From: Megaustenia siamemsis
Taxonomy: Eukaryota; Mollusca; Gastropoda; Stylommatophora; Ariophantidae
Assembly: GCA_032433765.1 (NCBI GenBank)
Contig: JAVIAB010000092.1
Location: 100,793,064-100,857,063, forward strand
Reading direction: 5' to 3'
DNA: 64,000 nucleotides
In this document: piece after piece, positions 41,531-52,498 of the stretch
Position numbering within the stretch: position 1 is the first letter of the stretch
How the letters are laid out: the number at the start of each line of letters is the position of its first letter
The notes under the pieces: model-generated
The model's input: only the letters and a program-made list of their open reading frames with translations
What the model was told of the DNA's origin: nothing
Databases searched by the model: none
Made by a program: the position numbers and the translations under genes

Positions 41531-41860
41531 ATATTAACCCACACACAGCCACACTTACATACCAGGAGCCTCCACTATGATTGATACAACTGTTGCACCA
41601 AGAACTTCATCAGCAAAGCCATATCTATGGAATGTTCATCTGACATTGTTCTTGAATGATGTCCAAGTTAATGAGACATCAGAATCGTGTGGCGGTGGCT
41701 ACAAGAAGGGAGCGGAGAACATCATCAATTGTGTTTTTACTAACTACAGGTCATGTGGCTTCTGTTGGATTGGAAATGATAACTTACCACCACTGTGTGT
41801 CTATATGTTTTGAATTGGAGTCATCAATGATGGCCTAACATCATAAAGTGCTACGAAGAT

Positions 41861-42310
41861 CATCATTTTCGGGAGGACGTAAACTCCCATGGTATATGGT
41901 GGATAGGCGGCAGGAACCATTGAAGGCTATGTCTGAAAAGTGTTCCTTCTTGCAGTTTCCTCATATTCCAAGTCCGGCTTGTTGCAGGAGCTACTGAGTT
42001 AAGTGCTCTGTGCACACCGTGAGCTGTGTGTCTCATCCGTTTTGATCCTGCTTCGATATCCCGCTTGTTTACGATGAATGATGATATCGTATGACGGGGA
42101 ACAGTTGGCTGTGTTCACTTTCTGCGCGGTTTCGCCTTATGTCTTTTGGCGTGTGCTGAGACTGCTACGATGGGGACTACAGTTACCTTTCTTTGTTTGG
42201 GAGATGAGTTAGTAATTCGGATGATTCCACTAGCACGGGCGGTTGAGCAATTATGGATTTTAATTCGTTTGCTGTGAGACCGAGGCCTTCCATAGCCAAT
42301 AACAATAACA
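41861..42310 (-). repeat. Dispersed repeat X, copy 3
   Basis: Longest copy. The minus-strand frame at 42183-42389 includes GLGLTANELKSIIAQP and a neighbouring frame VSAHAKRHKAKPRRK. Matches copies at 12300-12725 and 21932-22243. No family recognised. Confidence 0.78.
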
Positions 42311-42559
42311 ATACTAGACGTGCCTGAATTCCGGGATATGTCGCCATATTGAGCTTCTTGTCCCTGGTAAATTGTGTCCCCGATTTCACAAATTGACCCC
42401 AACTATTCTGTGTTCATTATTATCATGGTTTTAAGCCAAACATCACTTCATGACTACTAAACTCGCAATTATTTTTTTTAAATATACAAGTATACATTTA
42501 TTATAGTTTTGTTTCGCTGTCATGTAGGTCTACTCCATCCAGCTATAATTATTCTCTTT

Positions 42560-44637
42560 CGAAACAAGAGAGTTCTCTTTTCCACAGCGCGTGCGTAACT
42601 GAAGACCTGGTCACCTACATTGTACAGGAAATAGAGGCTGCTCTACAAGAAAAGAAACACACACTGGCAGTGTGGGTCGACATGGAGAAGGATTTTGATA
42701 GGGTATGGCGAGATGGTTTAAAGAACAAGTTTTTTAGACTTGGCATCTAGGGTCGTTTATTCAATTGGGTCTCTCAATACCTTCAGGATAGAACGGCCAG
42801 AGTACAAGTTCAAGGTCAACTAAGTAAGAAGGTTTCTATCGAACAAGGTGTTCCACAAGGTGGTGTCTTGTCCCTAACACTCTTTTTAATTTTCATAAAT
42901 GACATCGTAATGGACATTTCACCCAGAATACACGCAGATGATCTGGCGTTATGGCTCGCGAGGAAAGTATGTCGGTGGCTGGACCCTGGATGCAAGATGC
43001 CCTAGGCGAACTTGAAAAATGGACGAACACCTGGTTCTTACCAATCAACGAAAAATAACTACATATACAATTTTCAGCCTATCAAGAAAAACACTCTCTG
43101 CAAACTTGAAGATAAAAGACCATACACTCCCTATTGACCAAAACCCAACATATCTTGGCGTCACCATGAATCGCAGAATGATTTGGAAAAATCAGATAGA
43201 CAGAGCAAGGAAAAAAGCCAGAAAACGAACAAATATGAAGAAATTAGGAGGAACGGACTGGGGGGCAGACAACAATATTTTGAAAAGACTATACGTAGGA
43301 AGAGTCAGACCAGTTCTAGAGTATGGAGTCACAGCCTGGGCTACGGCTTCCAAATCACACCTTACCAAAATTAACAGACCACAGAACCAAGCTGCCCGTA
43401 TCATCACTGGTGCTATGGAATCTACACCTATCAAAACTCTAGAAACAGTAACAGGTTTACAACCCTTAAATGACAGACGGGTCACTAAATTATTGCAACA
43501 AGTGGAGAAATATAAAAGGCTCGATAGCTACCCCATGCACCAAAGAATAAATGGTTCCGGAATTGTACGACTAAAGAGGAGCAGCTTCGCTGCAATAGCA
43601 AATGAACTAACTACTGGAGACCAAGTACTTTCCCAAACAATATCGAAACCCTTGGACCCATATGATATGTCTCCTCATGGAAAGCATAAAATACCAGAAC
43701 TTAAGGAAAATATAACAGGAATCATGAAAAAAGGCACCCAATCAGACACAGAAAGAAAACACGTAGCAGAAAAACATATACACGATACCTACCCACATGA
43801 CTCTTGGTCCCACATATACACAGATGGCTCTGCTACAAATGCCACCAGAAATGGAGGGGGGGGGGAGGGTGTGTTGTTGACGCTGAATAATCAGGACGAG
43901 ATCACCAAGTCAATAGCTATTGGAAAATTCTCAAACAACTTTAAAGCAGAAACTGAGGTCATCAGAGATGCTGCAACACTGGCTACTCAACACAAAAATA
44001 ACATGCACAATAAACTGGTGATTCTGACTTGCACTGTTAGTATTATGCTCTACAAAAGCCCAAGTACAATGAACTAGATGACTTGTGAACAACCCTGGAC
44101 CAACTATGCAATAACTTCCAGAGAGTAGTCATTCAGTGGATACCATCACACTGTAATATACACGGGAACGAACGCGCAGACAAATTAGCTAAAGAGGGAG
44201 GGAGATTACCGCAAGAGAACCATCAGCTCAGTTATGATGAAGCCAAATCCATCCTCAAAGGTCAGTTCCATGAAAAATAGAAACAAGAACACCCAAAGCA
44301 TAACGAGAGGGACGGATACCACCAACTATCAAGGAGGGATCAAGTCATCATACTTCGCCTATTCACTGGCCACAATAGAATGAGAAATCACATGTTCACC
44401 AAATTCAAAATGGGTACAACCAGCCTATGCCACTGTACACTGGACAATATGACAACAAATCATGTTCTACAGGATTGCCCCCAGTACACAGACCTGAGAA
44501 GAGCAATGTGGTCCACGCCCACCTCCCTGGAAGAAAAACTATATGGGGCGATCGATTCGCTTAAACAGACAGCTGACTTCATGAGAGAATCTGGAATCCT
44601 ACTCTGATTGAGTCTTGATCGCAGAAAGAGAGATATA
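42560..44637 (+). mobile_element. RNase H-bearing LINE (I/Jockey-like), broken
   Basis: RT part at 42590-43015: LAVWVDMEKDFDRVW, a TAG near 42748, then VPQGGVLSLTLFLIFINDI and HADDLALW, where a small deletion has removed the usual Met-Tyr before ADD. After a frameshift, ORF 43019-44077 (352 codons) gives YLGVTMNRRMIWK, RPVLEYGVTAWATA and the RNase H start YTDGSATNATRNGG with KAETEVIRDAA. A further frameshift near 44033 precedes VIQWIPSHCNIHGNERADKL, and the end reads NHMFTKFKMGTTS, HVLQDCPQYTDLRRAMW, TADFMRESGIL. The 5' endonuclease part is missing. Moderately young, non-functional. Confidence 0.92.
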
Positions 44638-44945
44638 TATAAGTCTTCTGTTAACCAGCTTTTCCATGAGTTTACTCAGGCAGCTCAGTAGGCTAATTGG
44701 TCTATACCTACTTGGGTCTAGTGGGTCTTTTCCACGCTTGATGATAATCACTATAATAGCTTCTTTCCAGATTGCCGGCACATAACCTCTCTTCCAGCTT
44801 GCATTTATTATCCTTAGAAGCTGGCTCTTGGCTTTCTGTTCCAGATTTAGGAGTATCGTTGAAGATTTCATCTTTACCAGGGAAACTTTTGAGCTTCAAT
44901 CCTTTGAGGGCAATGTCTTTTGTAAAACACATCGGACACAAAAAA
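44638..44945 (-). mobile_element. LINE RT amino-terminal fragment, inverted
   Basis: Minus strand: LKGLKLKSFPGKDEI, then LEQKAKSQLLRIINASWKRG, YVPAIWKEAIIVIIIKRGKD, and SRYRPISLLSCLSKLMEKLV. This is the region before the first catalytic Asp of an RT like that at 42560-44637. One frameshift. Confidence 0.88.
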
Positions 44946-46003
44946 AAAGCAGAAAAGAGATTAGAAATGTGAACTTAAGACGAAGGCTTCAGGTGTTCAG
45001 AAATGCTGTCTGTTAAAAGCGATTTGATCACTGGAAGCGTTTCATACAGTAAAACATGATCAAAGTGTTCAATCTATGGACTCTTCAACTGGTTTAATAT
45101 GGAAGTTTAATTAACCAAAATTTACGTGTGCTAGAACAAAAGTTGAGACTATTGTAAAATGTGTCTTAGCGTCTTGGACTTTTGATGCAGTGATGGAAGA
45201 AATTCAAGCTGCTTCTTTAGTAACTAAGTAACCCGACCTTTGATGCTTCAAACCATGACAGTTTGAAAACATTATCTAGTCTTCTTCAATATGTTAACAT
45301 AGAGAAAAGACAATTCAAGAGAATTTGACTCACAATTTGGATGAAGAGAATAGAGAAGAGATGCTGAAGTAAATTCACTGTTCAGAAAAGTATCTGTAGA
45401 CGTAGAAGTAAGTATAAGTGATGTAGTAGAATTACAATTTCTTTATTATAAATATAATCAGTATTTAAATTCTTTAAAGCATGCCAGGAACTGTGTAACT
45501 GAATGGCAAACTAACATTAGGTACATTTCATAAGTAACTTTTTATGTTTATACTTGTCCCCTGGCAACTTTACAATAGGCCATCCTCATTGTACATCGGA
45601 CAACTGGTCTCTACCGTAGAATAACCCTTAGCGTGTAGCGACTATCGACAACGGCGTTGTATTGGTTGACAAATCTTCTTTGGATTCCTGCGCAGCGCCC
45701 GCGTCTGGCATATCCCTCCTTGGCATGATATTACTGAAGTCTATGATTGTGGGTTCACGGTCATTTTTAGTCGGTTATTTTCGTCCAGTTTCCCTAAGGG
45801 TGTCCAAAATGTCATTGCGGTCTATTTCCTTTCCGCACTCTTCATCTGTAGGACGTGGTTCCTGTATGCTGTACCTAAATTCTGAGTATTACAGTTCATT
45901 TCTAATAGCTTGTACTTATCCTGCCTTATTCCTCTTGTTCAAGCTGGAGAGTTATTTTGCTTCATCTTGTCATGGAAGATTGACGGCTAACAAACCGCTA
46001 TTG
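44946..46003. other. No gene recognised
   Basis: A partly open minus-strand stretch at 45660-45970 (EPRPTDEECGKEIDRNDI in one frame) hints at old coding sequence, with stops. Source unknown. Confidence 0.4.
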
Positions 46004-46325
46004 TGAAACATCCATTGTGAAACGTTCATTGTGAAACATCCATTGTGAAACATCCATTGTGAAACATCCATTGTGAAACATCCATTGTGAAACATCCATT
46101 GTGAAACATTCATTGTGAAACATTCATTGTGAAACATCCATTGTGAAACATCCATTGTGAAACATCCATTGTGAAACATTCATTGTGAAACATCCATTGT
46201 GAAACATTCATTGTGAAACATCCATTGTGAAACATTCATTGTGAAACATTCATTGTGAAACATCCATTGTGAAACATCCATTCTGAAACATCCATTCTGA
46301 AACATCCATTCTGAAACATCCATTG
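46004..46325. repeat. Short minisatellite, 14-bp unit, about 23 copies
   Basis: Unit CATCCATTGTGAAA with C/T (CATTCATT) and G/C (CATTCTGAAA) variants. Three units make a 42-bp open period on the minus strand. Confidence 0.97.
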
Positions 46326-46677
46326 CTATTGAGGCAGTCATTTGGACACCCCGAGGTTGAGAGGCCCGCCCAGAATTAGGGACTCTTGGCGAGATTGAGT
46401 GCGGGTCCAGTACCAATCTGATGTTTATAGGAAAGGTTGTCGGACATGGAAACTAGAATTTATGCCCGATATGACGTCATCAACTGAAAGGACAATGTCC
46501 ATGAGCAAAGTATCGTCCGTTCATAACTCAGGCAGTTGTTTTATTTGTAACAAAAACACACACACAAAGATTTATCACAGAGCTAAATTGTGATTTGGGG
46601 GTGGGTGGGTGGGGGGAACGTCTGGTTACTAAATAGGGGTGTTATTTCTTTGTATCGACCTCTCTATTCTTGTGTCG

Positions 46678-46835
46678 ACCACAAAAAAGATGGGTCGATG
46701 GAATATTAGAAGCACTAGGAAACATAACAGCAGCAGAGGCGAACAGAAGAGCAAAAGACCGCAAATTATATCTCCCCTCGACACTGAAAGGCAGATGAGG
46801 AAGGAAAGAAGAAGAAGAAGAATATTTCTTTGTAA
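46678..46835 (+). mobile_element. LINE 3' tip (EN-RT family 4)
   Basis: In one frame RPQKRWVDGILEALGNITAA and EANRRAKDRKLYLPSTLKGR, the better kept partner of the decayed 3' end at 10790-11165. Ends in an AGAAG-rich tail. Confidence 0.82.
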
Positions 46836-47296
46836 ATAAATAACAATGGAAAATTGTATACCAAATATGCGTATAATCATATATCTCTCTACAACTAACA
46901 ACTTCATACAGACTCGCATATGCAGTCAAAAAGGGTACATTTAAGAAAGGCTGAAAACCACTTACTTGTGTATTTTTAAACAAACATTGGAACATGTTAG
47001 ACCATGTCAGACCATGTTAGTATGTTAGACAGCTTTTGGTGGAGGGACTAGATGAGGGCCAATTGTTGGCACTGTGTGCTTGCACTGTTTGTTACAAGTA
47101 TGAAATGACAGTGCTTGACGTTCCTCTGTCATATCTGTCTGTTTGATCTCTTTGTGTCATCGTGAACCTAATATTCATGGACGCAATGCTATTGATCGAA
47201 GTTTTTAACTCAGACTTGAGTCATAGACTCTTATTAAATGCTATTTATAACTTTTTTTAATGCTAAGTTCGAACAAATAAGAGTGACATTGTAAAT
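46836..47296. other. Nothing recognised
   Basis: No coding or repeat signal. Confidence 0.5.
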
Positions 47297-47967
47297 ACAG
47301 ACATACATAGATCGAAACAAATACAGGCATAGAGCGAAGCAAATACAGACATAGAACGAAACAAATACAGACATAGAACAAAGCAAATACAGACATAGAA
47401 CAAAGCAAATACAGACATAGAACGAAACAAATACAGACATAGAACAAAGCATATACAGACACAGAACGAAGCAAACACAGACATAGAACAAAGCATATAC
47501 AGACATAGAACGAAACAAATACAGACATAGAACGAAGCAAATACAGACATAGAACGAAGCAAATACAGACATAGAACGAAGCAATTACAGACATAGAACG
47601 AAGCAAATACAGACATAGAACAAAGCAAATACAGACATAGAACAAAGCAAATACAGACATAGAACGAAGCAAATACAGACATAGAACGAAGCAAATACAG
47701 ACATAGAACAAAGCAAATACAGACATAGAACGAAGCAAATACAGACATAGAACAAAGCAAATACAGACATAGAACGAAGCAAATACAGACATAGAACGAA
47801 GCAAATACAGACATAAGAACAAAGCAAATACAGACATAGAACGAAGCAAATACAGACATAGAACGAAGCAAATACAGACATAGAACGAAGCAAATACAGA
47901 CATAGAACAAAGCAAATACAGACATAGAACGAAGCAAATACAGACATAGAACGAAGCAAATACAGAA
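47297..47967. repeat. Minisatellite, 22-bp unit, about 30 copies
   Basis: Unit ACATAGAACGAAGCAAATAC plus AG, with AACAAAGC and ATATAC variants. No stop codon falls in any minus-strand frame, so three overlapping antisense frames of up to 260 codons appear. They are repeat artefacts. Confidence 0.98.
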
Positions 47968-48184
47968 TGTTTTTTCATCCATAACTTCTGCTTGACATCT
48001 AAGCTGCAGCGATCTCGGTGCACTTTACTCCTTCACCGGTTCAACATATTCGTCCTGGCTTACATTTGTGGGCCATACTTTCGTAACTTTATCTCTTTAA
48101 AGCATGCTCTTATCAGACCAGAAGTACAGCGAATTGTTAAACCCATAGAGCAACACAGAGAAGATAAAAAGAGCTTGGCAGAAA

Positions 48185-48425
48185 TTCATCAACATCGTGT
48201 GCCGTCTCCACATCGAAAGTGGGCTACCGACCTATGGAGCGTCATTTTACGCTATACCGTGCCCTGGTGGTACACTCTGTTATGGGTTCTCCAGTCGTCC
48301 TCTTTATGTTGTCAGTCCACTTTTGTCTTGCGTGACTCTCCAAAGTGGACTCTGCGTTTTTCGCTTTCAGTAATTGGACAGACAAGATCAACAAAACTTC
48401 AGAGATAACAGAAGCAAACAACAAG
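48185..48425 (-). mobile_element. LINE 3' end (EN-RT family 3)
   Basis: Minus strand RQKWTDNIKRTTGEPITECT, TRARYSVK, then GTCGGTAGCCCACTTTCG and GTGGAGACGGCAC. Same family as 61501-61955. Confidence 0.85.
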
Positions 48426-48471
48426 CTGAAAACTACAAGCTCGGATATCTAGGGTTAGTCAACACTGACTA

Positions 48472-48945
48472 CATCTATCTATTGACCTTTCGAGCCGTAG
48501 CCGGCCCATAGGACATAGAACCAGATACTCTTTCTCTTATCTAAATTTTTATTTTAGTAGTTTTAAATCCTTCTAAAGATATGTTATCAAATCTCGCTAT
48601 TTGTCTCTGTTCTGTGCAAGCAAATCTATCTCATTGAGGGAGCCAATTCCTGCTGCTCTTGCCTCTCTCATCAATATTCTTCTCAGTGTCTCTCTGGGTC
48701 CCTCTTTAGCACTTACCTGTTGTTTCCCATATGAGGGCTTGCTTTGCTATTCGGTTATTATCTCTCCTCATCACATGTCCAACATATGACCACCGTTTTT
48801 TCTTGATTACTGAAGATGTTAGTGACTGATTAGCGATTTCTCTAATTTCCTCGTTTGTTTTGAATTCATTCCACGATATACCAAGTATTTTCCTTAGACA
48901 TTTATTTTCGAATGGTTCAACTTTGTTTCTATATCTCTTGTTGTT
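48472..48945 (-). mobile_element. RTE-like LINE 3' end, antisense
   Basis: The minus-strand frame gives KVEPFENKCLRKILGISWNE, EEIREIANQSLTSS, RRWSY.. as KKRWSYVGHVMRRDNNRI. The 3' UTR ends CGAAAGGTCAATAGATAGAT at 48472. The GRPRETLRR region is damaged by a small indel (KC then stop). Confidence 0.9.
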
Positions 48946-49355
48946 ATATAGGCTATATCCTGACAATAAAGGCAAACAGCGTGAAAAATTCAGACAGACA
49001 GTTTTTTTTTTAATTTAATTAAAATTTATTTTTTTTTTATTTAATTAAATTTAAATTTAATTAAATTTTTTTAATAAAAAAAAAACCGTTCTCCTCTGGA
49101 TAAGCTACTTGACATTGAACTGTCGCGAGCAGTTTAAAAGGATGTGTGTCGACAATCTGTCCGTAATCGCAGCAGCTGAGTTTCTTTTGTCTTCTTCTCG
49201 CTCATGTCCGTTGTCAGATCATCTATGTCCCACAAGAAATCCGGAATTCTCTGAATACATGTTGCTATGTTTTACTGAGTTCTGCAGATCCTCCTATTAG
49301 CATGGTGTTGAGTCTCTGTTAGTCATGGTTCAGTCATAATGAGCTAAATGTGCGG
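48946..49355. other. AT-rich spacer
   Basis: A run of TTTAATTAAA-type sequence at 49003-49085. No gene recognised. Confidence 0.6.
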
Positions 49356-50730
49356 CAGTCTATGTGACTGACCACAGTCTGTGAGAGTGGTTAATCTACC
49401 TCCATCATGTTATGTGGCTGTCCACAGTCTGTGTGAGTGTTCAATCTACTCCATCATGTTCTGTGGCTGTCCACAGTCTGTGTGAGTGTTCAATCTACTC
49501 CATCATGTTCTATGGTTGTCCACAGTCTGTGTGAGTGTTCAATCTACTCCATCCTGTTCTGTGGCTGTCCACAGTCTGTGTGAGTGTTCAATCTACTCCA
49601 TCATGTTCTGTGGCTGTCCACAGTCTGTGTGAGTGTTCAATCTACTCCATCTTGTTCTGTGGCTGTCCACAGTCTGTGTGAGTGTTCAATCTACTTCATC
49701 ATGTTCTGTGGCTGTCCACAGTCTGTGTGAGTGTTCAATCTACTCCATCCTGTTCTGTGGCTGTCCACAGTCTGTGTGAGTGTTCAATCTACCCCATCCT
49801 GTTCTGTGGCTGTCCACAGTCTGTGTGAGTGTTCAATCTTCTCCATCATGTTCTGTGGCTGTCCACAGTCTGTGTGAGTGTTCAATCTACTCCATCATGT
49901 TCTATGGTTGTCCACAGTCTGTGAGAGTGGTTAATCTACTGCATCATGTTCTGTGGCTGTCCACAGCCTGTGAGAGTGGTTAATCTACTCCATCATGTTC
50001 TGTGGCTGTCCACAGCCTGTGTGAGTGTTCAATATACTCCATCATGTTCTGTGGCTGTCCACAGTCTGTGTGAGTGCTCACTCTACTGCATCCTGTTCTG
50101 TGGCTGTCCACAGCCTTTGAGAGTGTTCAATCTAATCCATCCTGTTCTGTGGCTGTCCACAGCCTTTGAGAGTGTTCAATCTACTCCATCCTGTTCTGTG
50201 GCTGTCCACAGCCTTTGAGAGTGTTCAATCTAATCCATCCTGTTCTGTGGCTGTCCACAGCTTTTGAGAGTGTTCAATCTAATCCATCCTGTTCTGTGGC
50301 TGTCCACAGCCTTTGAGAGTGTTCGCTCTACTGCATCCTGTTCTGTGACTGCCCACAGCCTGTGAGAGTGTTCAATCTACTGCATCCTGTTCTGTGGCTG
50401 TCCACAGCCTTTGAGAGTGTTCGCTCTACTGCATCCTGTTCTGTGACTCCCCACAGCCTGTGAGAGTGTTCAATCTACTGCATCCTGTTCTGTGGCTGTC
50501 CACAGCCTTTGAGAGTGTTCGCTCTACTGCATCCTGTTCTGTGACTCCCCACAGCCTGTGAGAGTGTTCAATCTACTGCATCCTGTTCTGTGACTGTCCA
50601 GTCTGTGAGAGTGTTCACTCTACTGCATCCTGTTCTGTGACTGTCCAGTCTGTGAGAGTGTTCACTCTACTGCATCCTGTTCTGTGACTGTCCAGTCTGT
50701 GAGAGTGTTCACTCTACTGCTTCCTGTTCT
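49356..50730. repeat. Minisatellite, ~48-49-bp unit, about 28 copies
   Basis: Core TTCTGTGGCTGTCCACAGTC then TGTGTGAGTGTTCAATCTAC. Left units have CTCCATCATG and right units CTGCATCCTG. At 50299-50570 two unit types alternate as a ~96-bp dimer. The last copies are shorter (CTGTCCAGTC, missing CACAG). Confidence 0.97.
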
Positions 50731-51067
50731 ACATGGGAACATGATCACTTGTTTTTTACTTCTCCTGTGGTAGCGTTATTTTGACATCGAGTTGATGAAT
50801 TTTTCTAATTTATTTAGATACGTTTCTTCCTTTCTTGAAGTATAATTGCTTATTCCTTCTACTGTTCACTAATTGCTCCATCTTTTGCTGGTCTACCTAC
50901 TCTCTCATTTCGGTTATGCCACGTAGTGACGTATGGTCTCTCTAATGTTTAGGTCCGTTGTCTGGAAGCACGTGTTCAAATCCTGATTAGGGCTATTTAT
51001 AATTATGTGATTCCTCTGTTTGTTGTAGATTTTCCCAGTTCCCTAAAAATACCAGTGTCTGTGTGTA
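50731..51067. other. Nothing recognised
   Basis: No coding or repeat signal. Confidence 0.5.
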
Positions 51068-51677
51068 GCTCGACTTCGCTGATGGCGTCATCAGCAGCCA
51101 GATAAAAACGATGCAGGAAAACACAAATGAACTATCATCAATAGCCATCAAAATTGGGATTGAGATCAATCATGAAATGACTAAAGTCACGAAAAGCTTA
51201 ATTCCAACAGATTACAGAATATACATGGAAAATAAACCAGTGGAAGATATCGATCACTTTATCTATCTTGGAAGTCACATTGATCGAGAAGGGGATACAA
51301 GCAAAGAAATTAGAATCAGAATAGCTAAAGCAGCAATGTCTTTCAGAAGCCTTGAAAAGTTGTGGAAATCAAAACTCATCAGCACAAACACAAAACTTAG
51401 ATTATTCAAATAAAATGTACTATCAACCCTTACGTGTGCGTGTGAAAGCTGGAAAACAACAAGAGACATAGAAACAAAGTGAACGCATTTGAAAATACAT
51501 GTCTAAGGAAAATACTTGGTATGGCGTGGACCGAATTCAAAACAAACGAGGAAATTAGAGAAATCGCCAATCAATCACTAATATCTTCAGTAATCAAAAA
51601 AAGTCGATGGTCATATGTTGGACATGCGATGAGGAGAGATAATAACCGAATAACAAAGCAAGCCCTCATATGGGATT
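51068..51677 (+). mobile_element. RTE-like LINE copy, both ends missing
   Basis: Starts at a damaged RT catalytic box (LDFADGVISSQIKTMQ) and runs through IDHFIYLGSHIDREGDTSKE and LEKLWKSKLISTNTKLRLFK. It then breaks at 51677 inside the GHAMRRDNNRITKQALIW block. It lacks the 3' UTR and GATA tail, so the 3' end was lost after insertion. Confidence 0.9.
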
Positions 51678-51991
51678 GTCTGTTTCAGACAGCGACTTTC
51701 TTGGCCACTTCACTCACTGCTTTGTGAGGAGATTCGGGAGAGTTCGAAGTCAACGGGAGTTAACCCAGACAGAAAATCCGGAGGAATAGGCATTAAGGCA
51801 GTCTGTCCTGTAGTTCAACTTTTGTTCAAAATGTGTAAGAACTTCGTCTCTCCTTTGAAACACATCAAAGAGGAGTCGAGAGGGGACTAGTGCATTTTGG
51901 GCAAAGCGCTATCTCTATATTATTGGCCCAGGCATAGAAAACAAACGGGAATATCAGTTCTTTCCTCGTTATGACACAGCATAAATAAATA
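51678..51991. other. Nothing recognised
   Basis: Unique-looking sequence at the broken end of the RTE copy. Confidence 0.5.
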
Positions 51992-52498
51992 ATATCTCAT
52001 ACTCGACACATGCACTTTTATAAATCTCTCATACTCGACACATGCACTTTTATAAATCTCTCACACTCGACACATGCACTTTTATAAATCTCTCATACTC
52101 GACACATGCACTTGTATAAATCTATCATACTCGACACATGCACTTTTATAAATCTCTCATACTCGACACATGCACTTGTATAAATCTATCATACTCGACA
52201 CATGCACTTGTATAAATCTATCATACTCGACACATGCACTTGTATAAATCTCTCACACTCGACACATGCACTTTATAAATCTCTCATACTCGACACATGC
52301 ACTTTTATAAATCTCTCATACTCGACACATGCACTTGTATAAATCTATCATACTCGACACATGCACTTTTATAAATCTCTCACACTCGACACATGCACTT
52401 TTATAAATCTCTCATACTCGACACATGCACTTGTATAAATCTCTCACACTCGACACATGCACTTTTATAAATCTCTCATACTCGACACATGCACTTTT
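51992..52498. repeat. Minisatellite, 30-bp unit, 17 copies
   Basis: Unit TCTCATACTCGACACATGCA then CTTTTATAAA, with TATCAT, CTTGTA and CACACTC variants. Very regular. Its right edge meets a LINE endonuclease fragment. Confidence 0.98.

Noticed and set aside
45662..46006. 114-codon plus frame
   Set aside because: No motif or membrane pattern of a known family. The reverse strand looks more like old coding sequence but has stops.
47241..48023. Antisense frames of 239-260 codons rich in Cys, Leu, Phe and Tyr
   Set aside because: They arise because the 22-bp repeat has no stop in any minus frame. The peptide repeats with the DNA unit and overlaps in all three frames.
51992..52498. CRISPR-like regular 30-bp repeats
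   Set aside because: Units are directly joined without unique spacers, and the DNA is eukaryotic. It is a minisatellite. The same applies to the other arrays.
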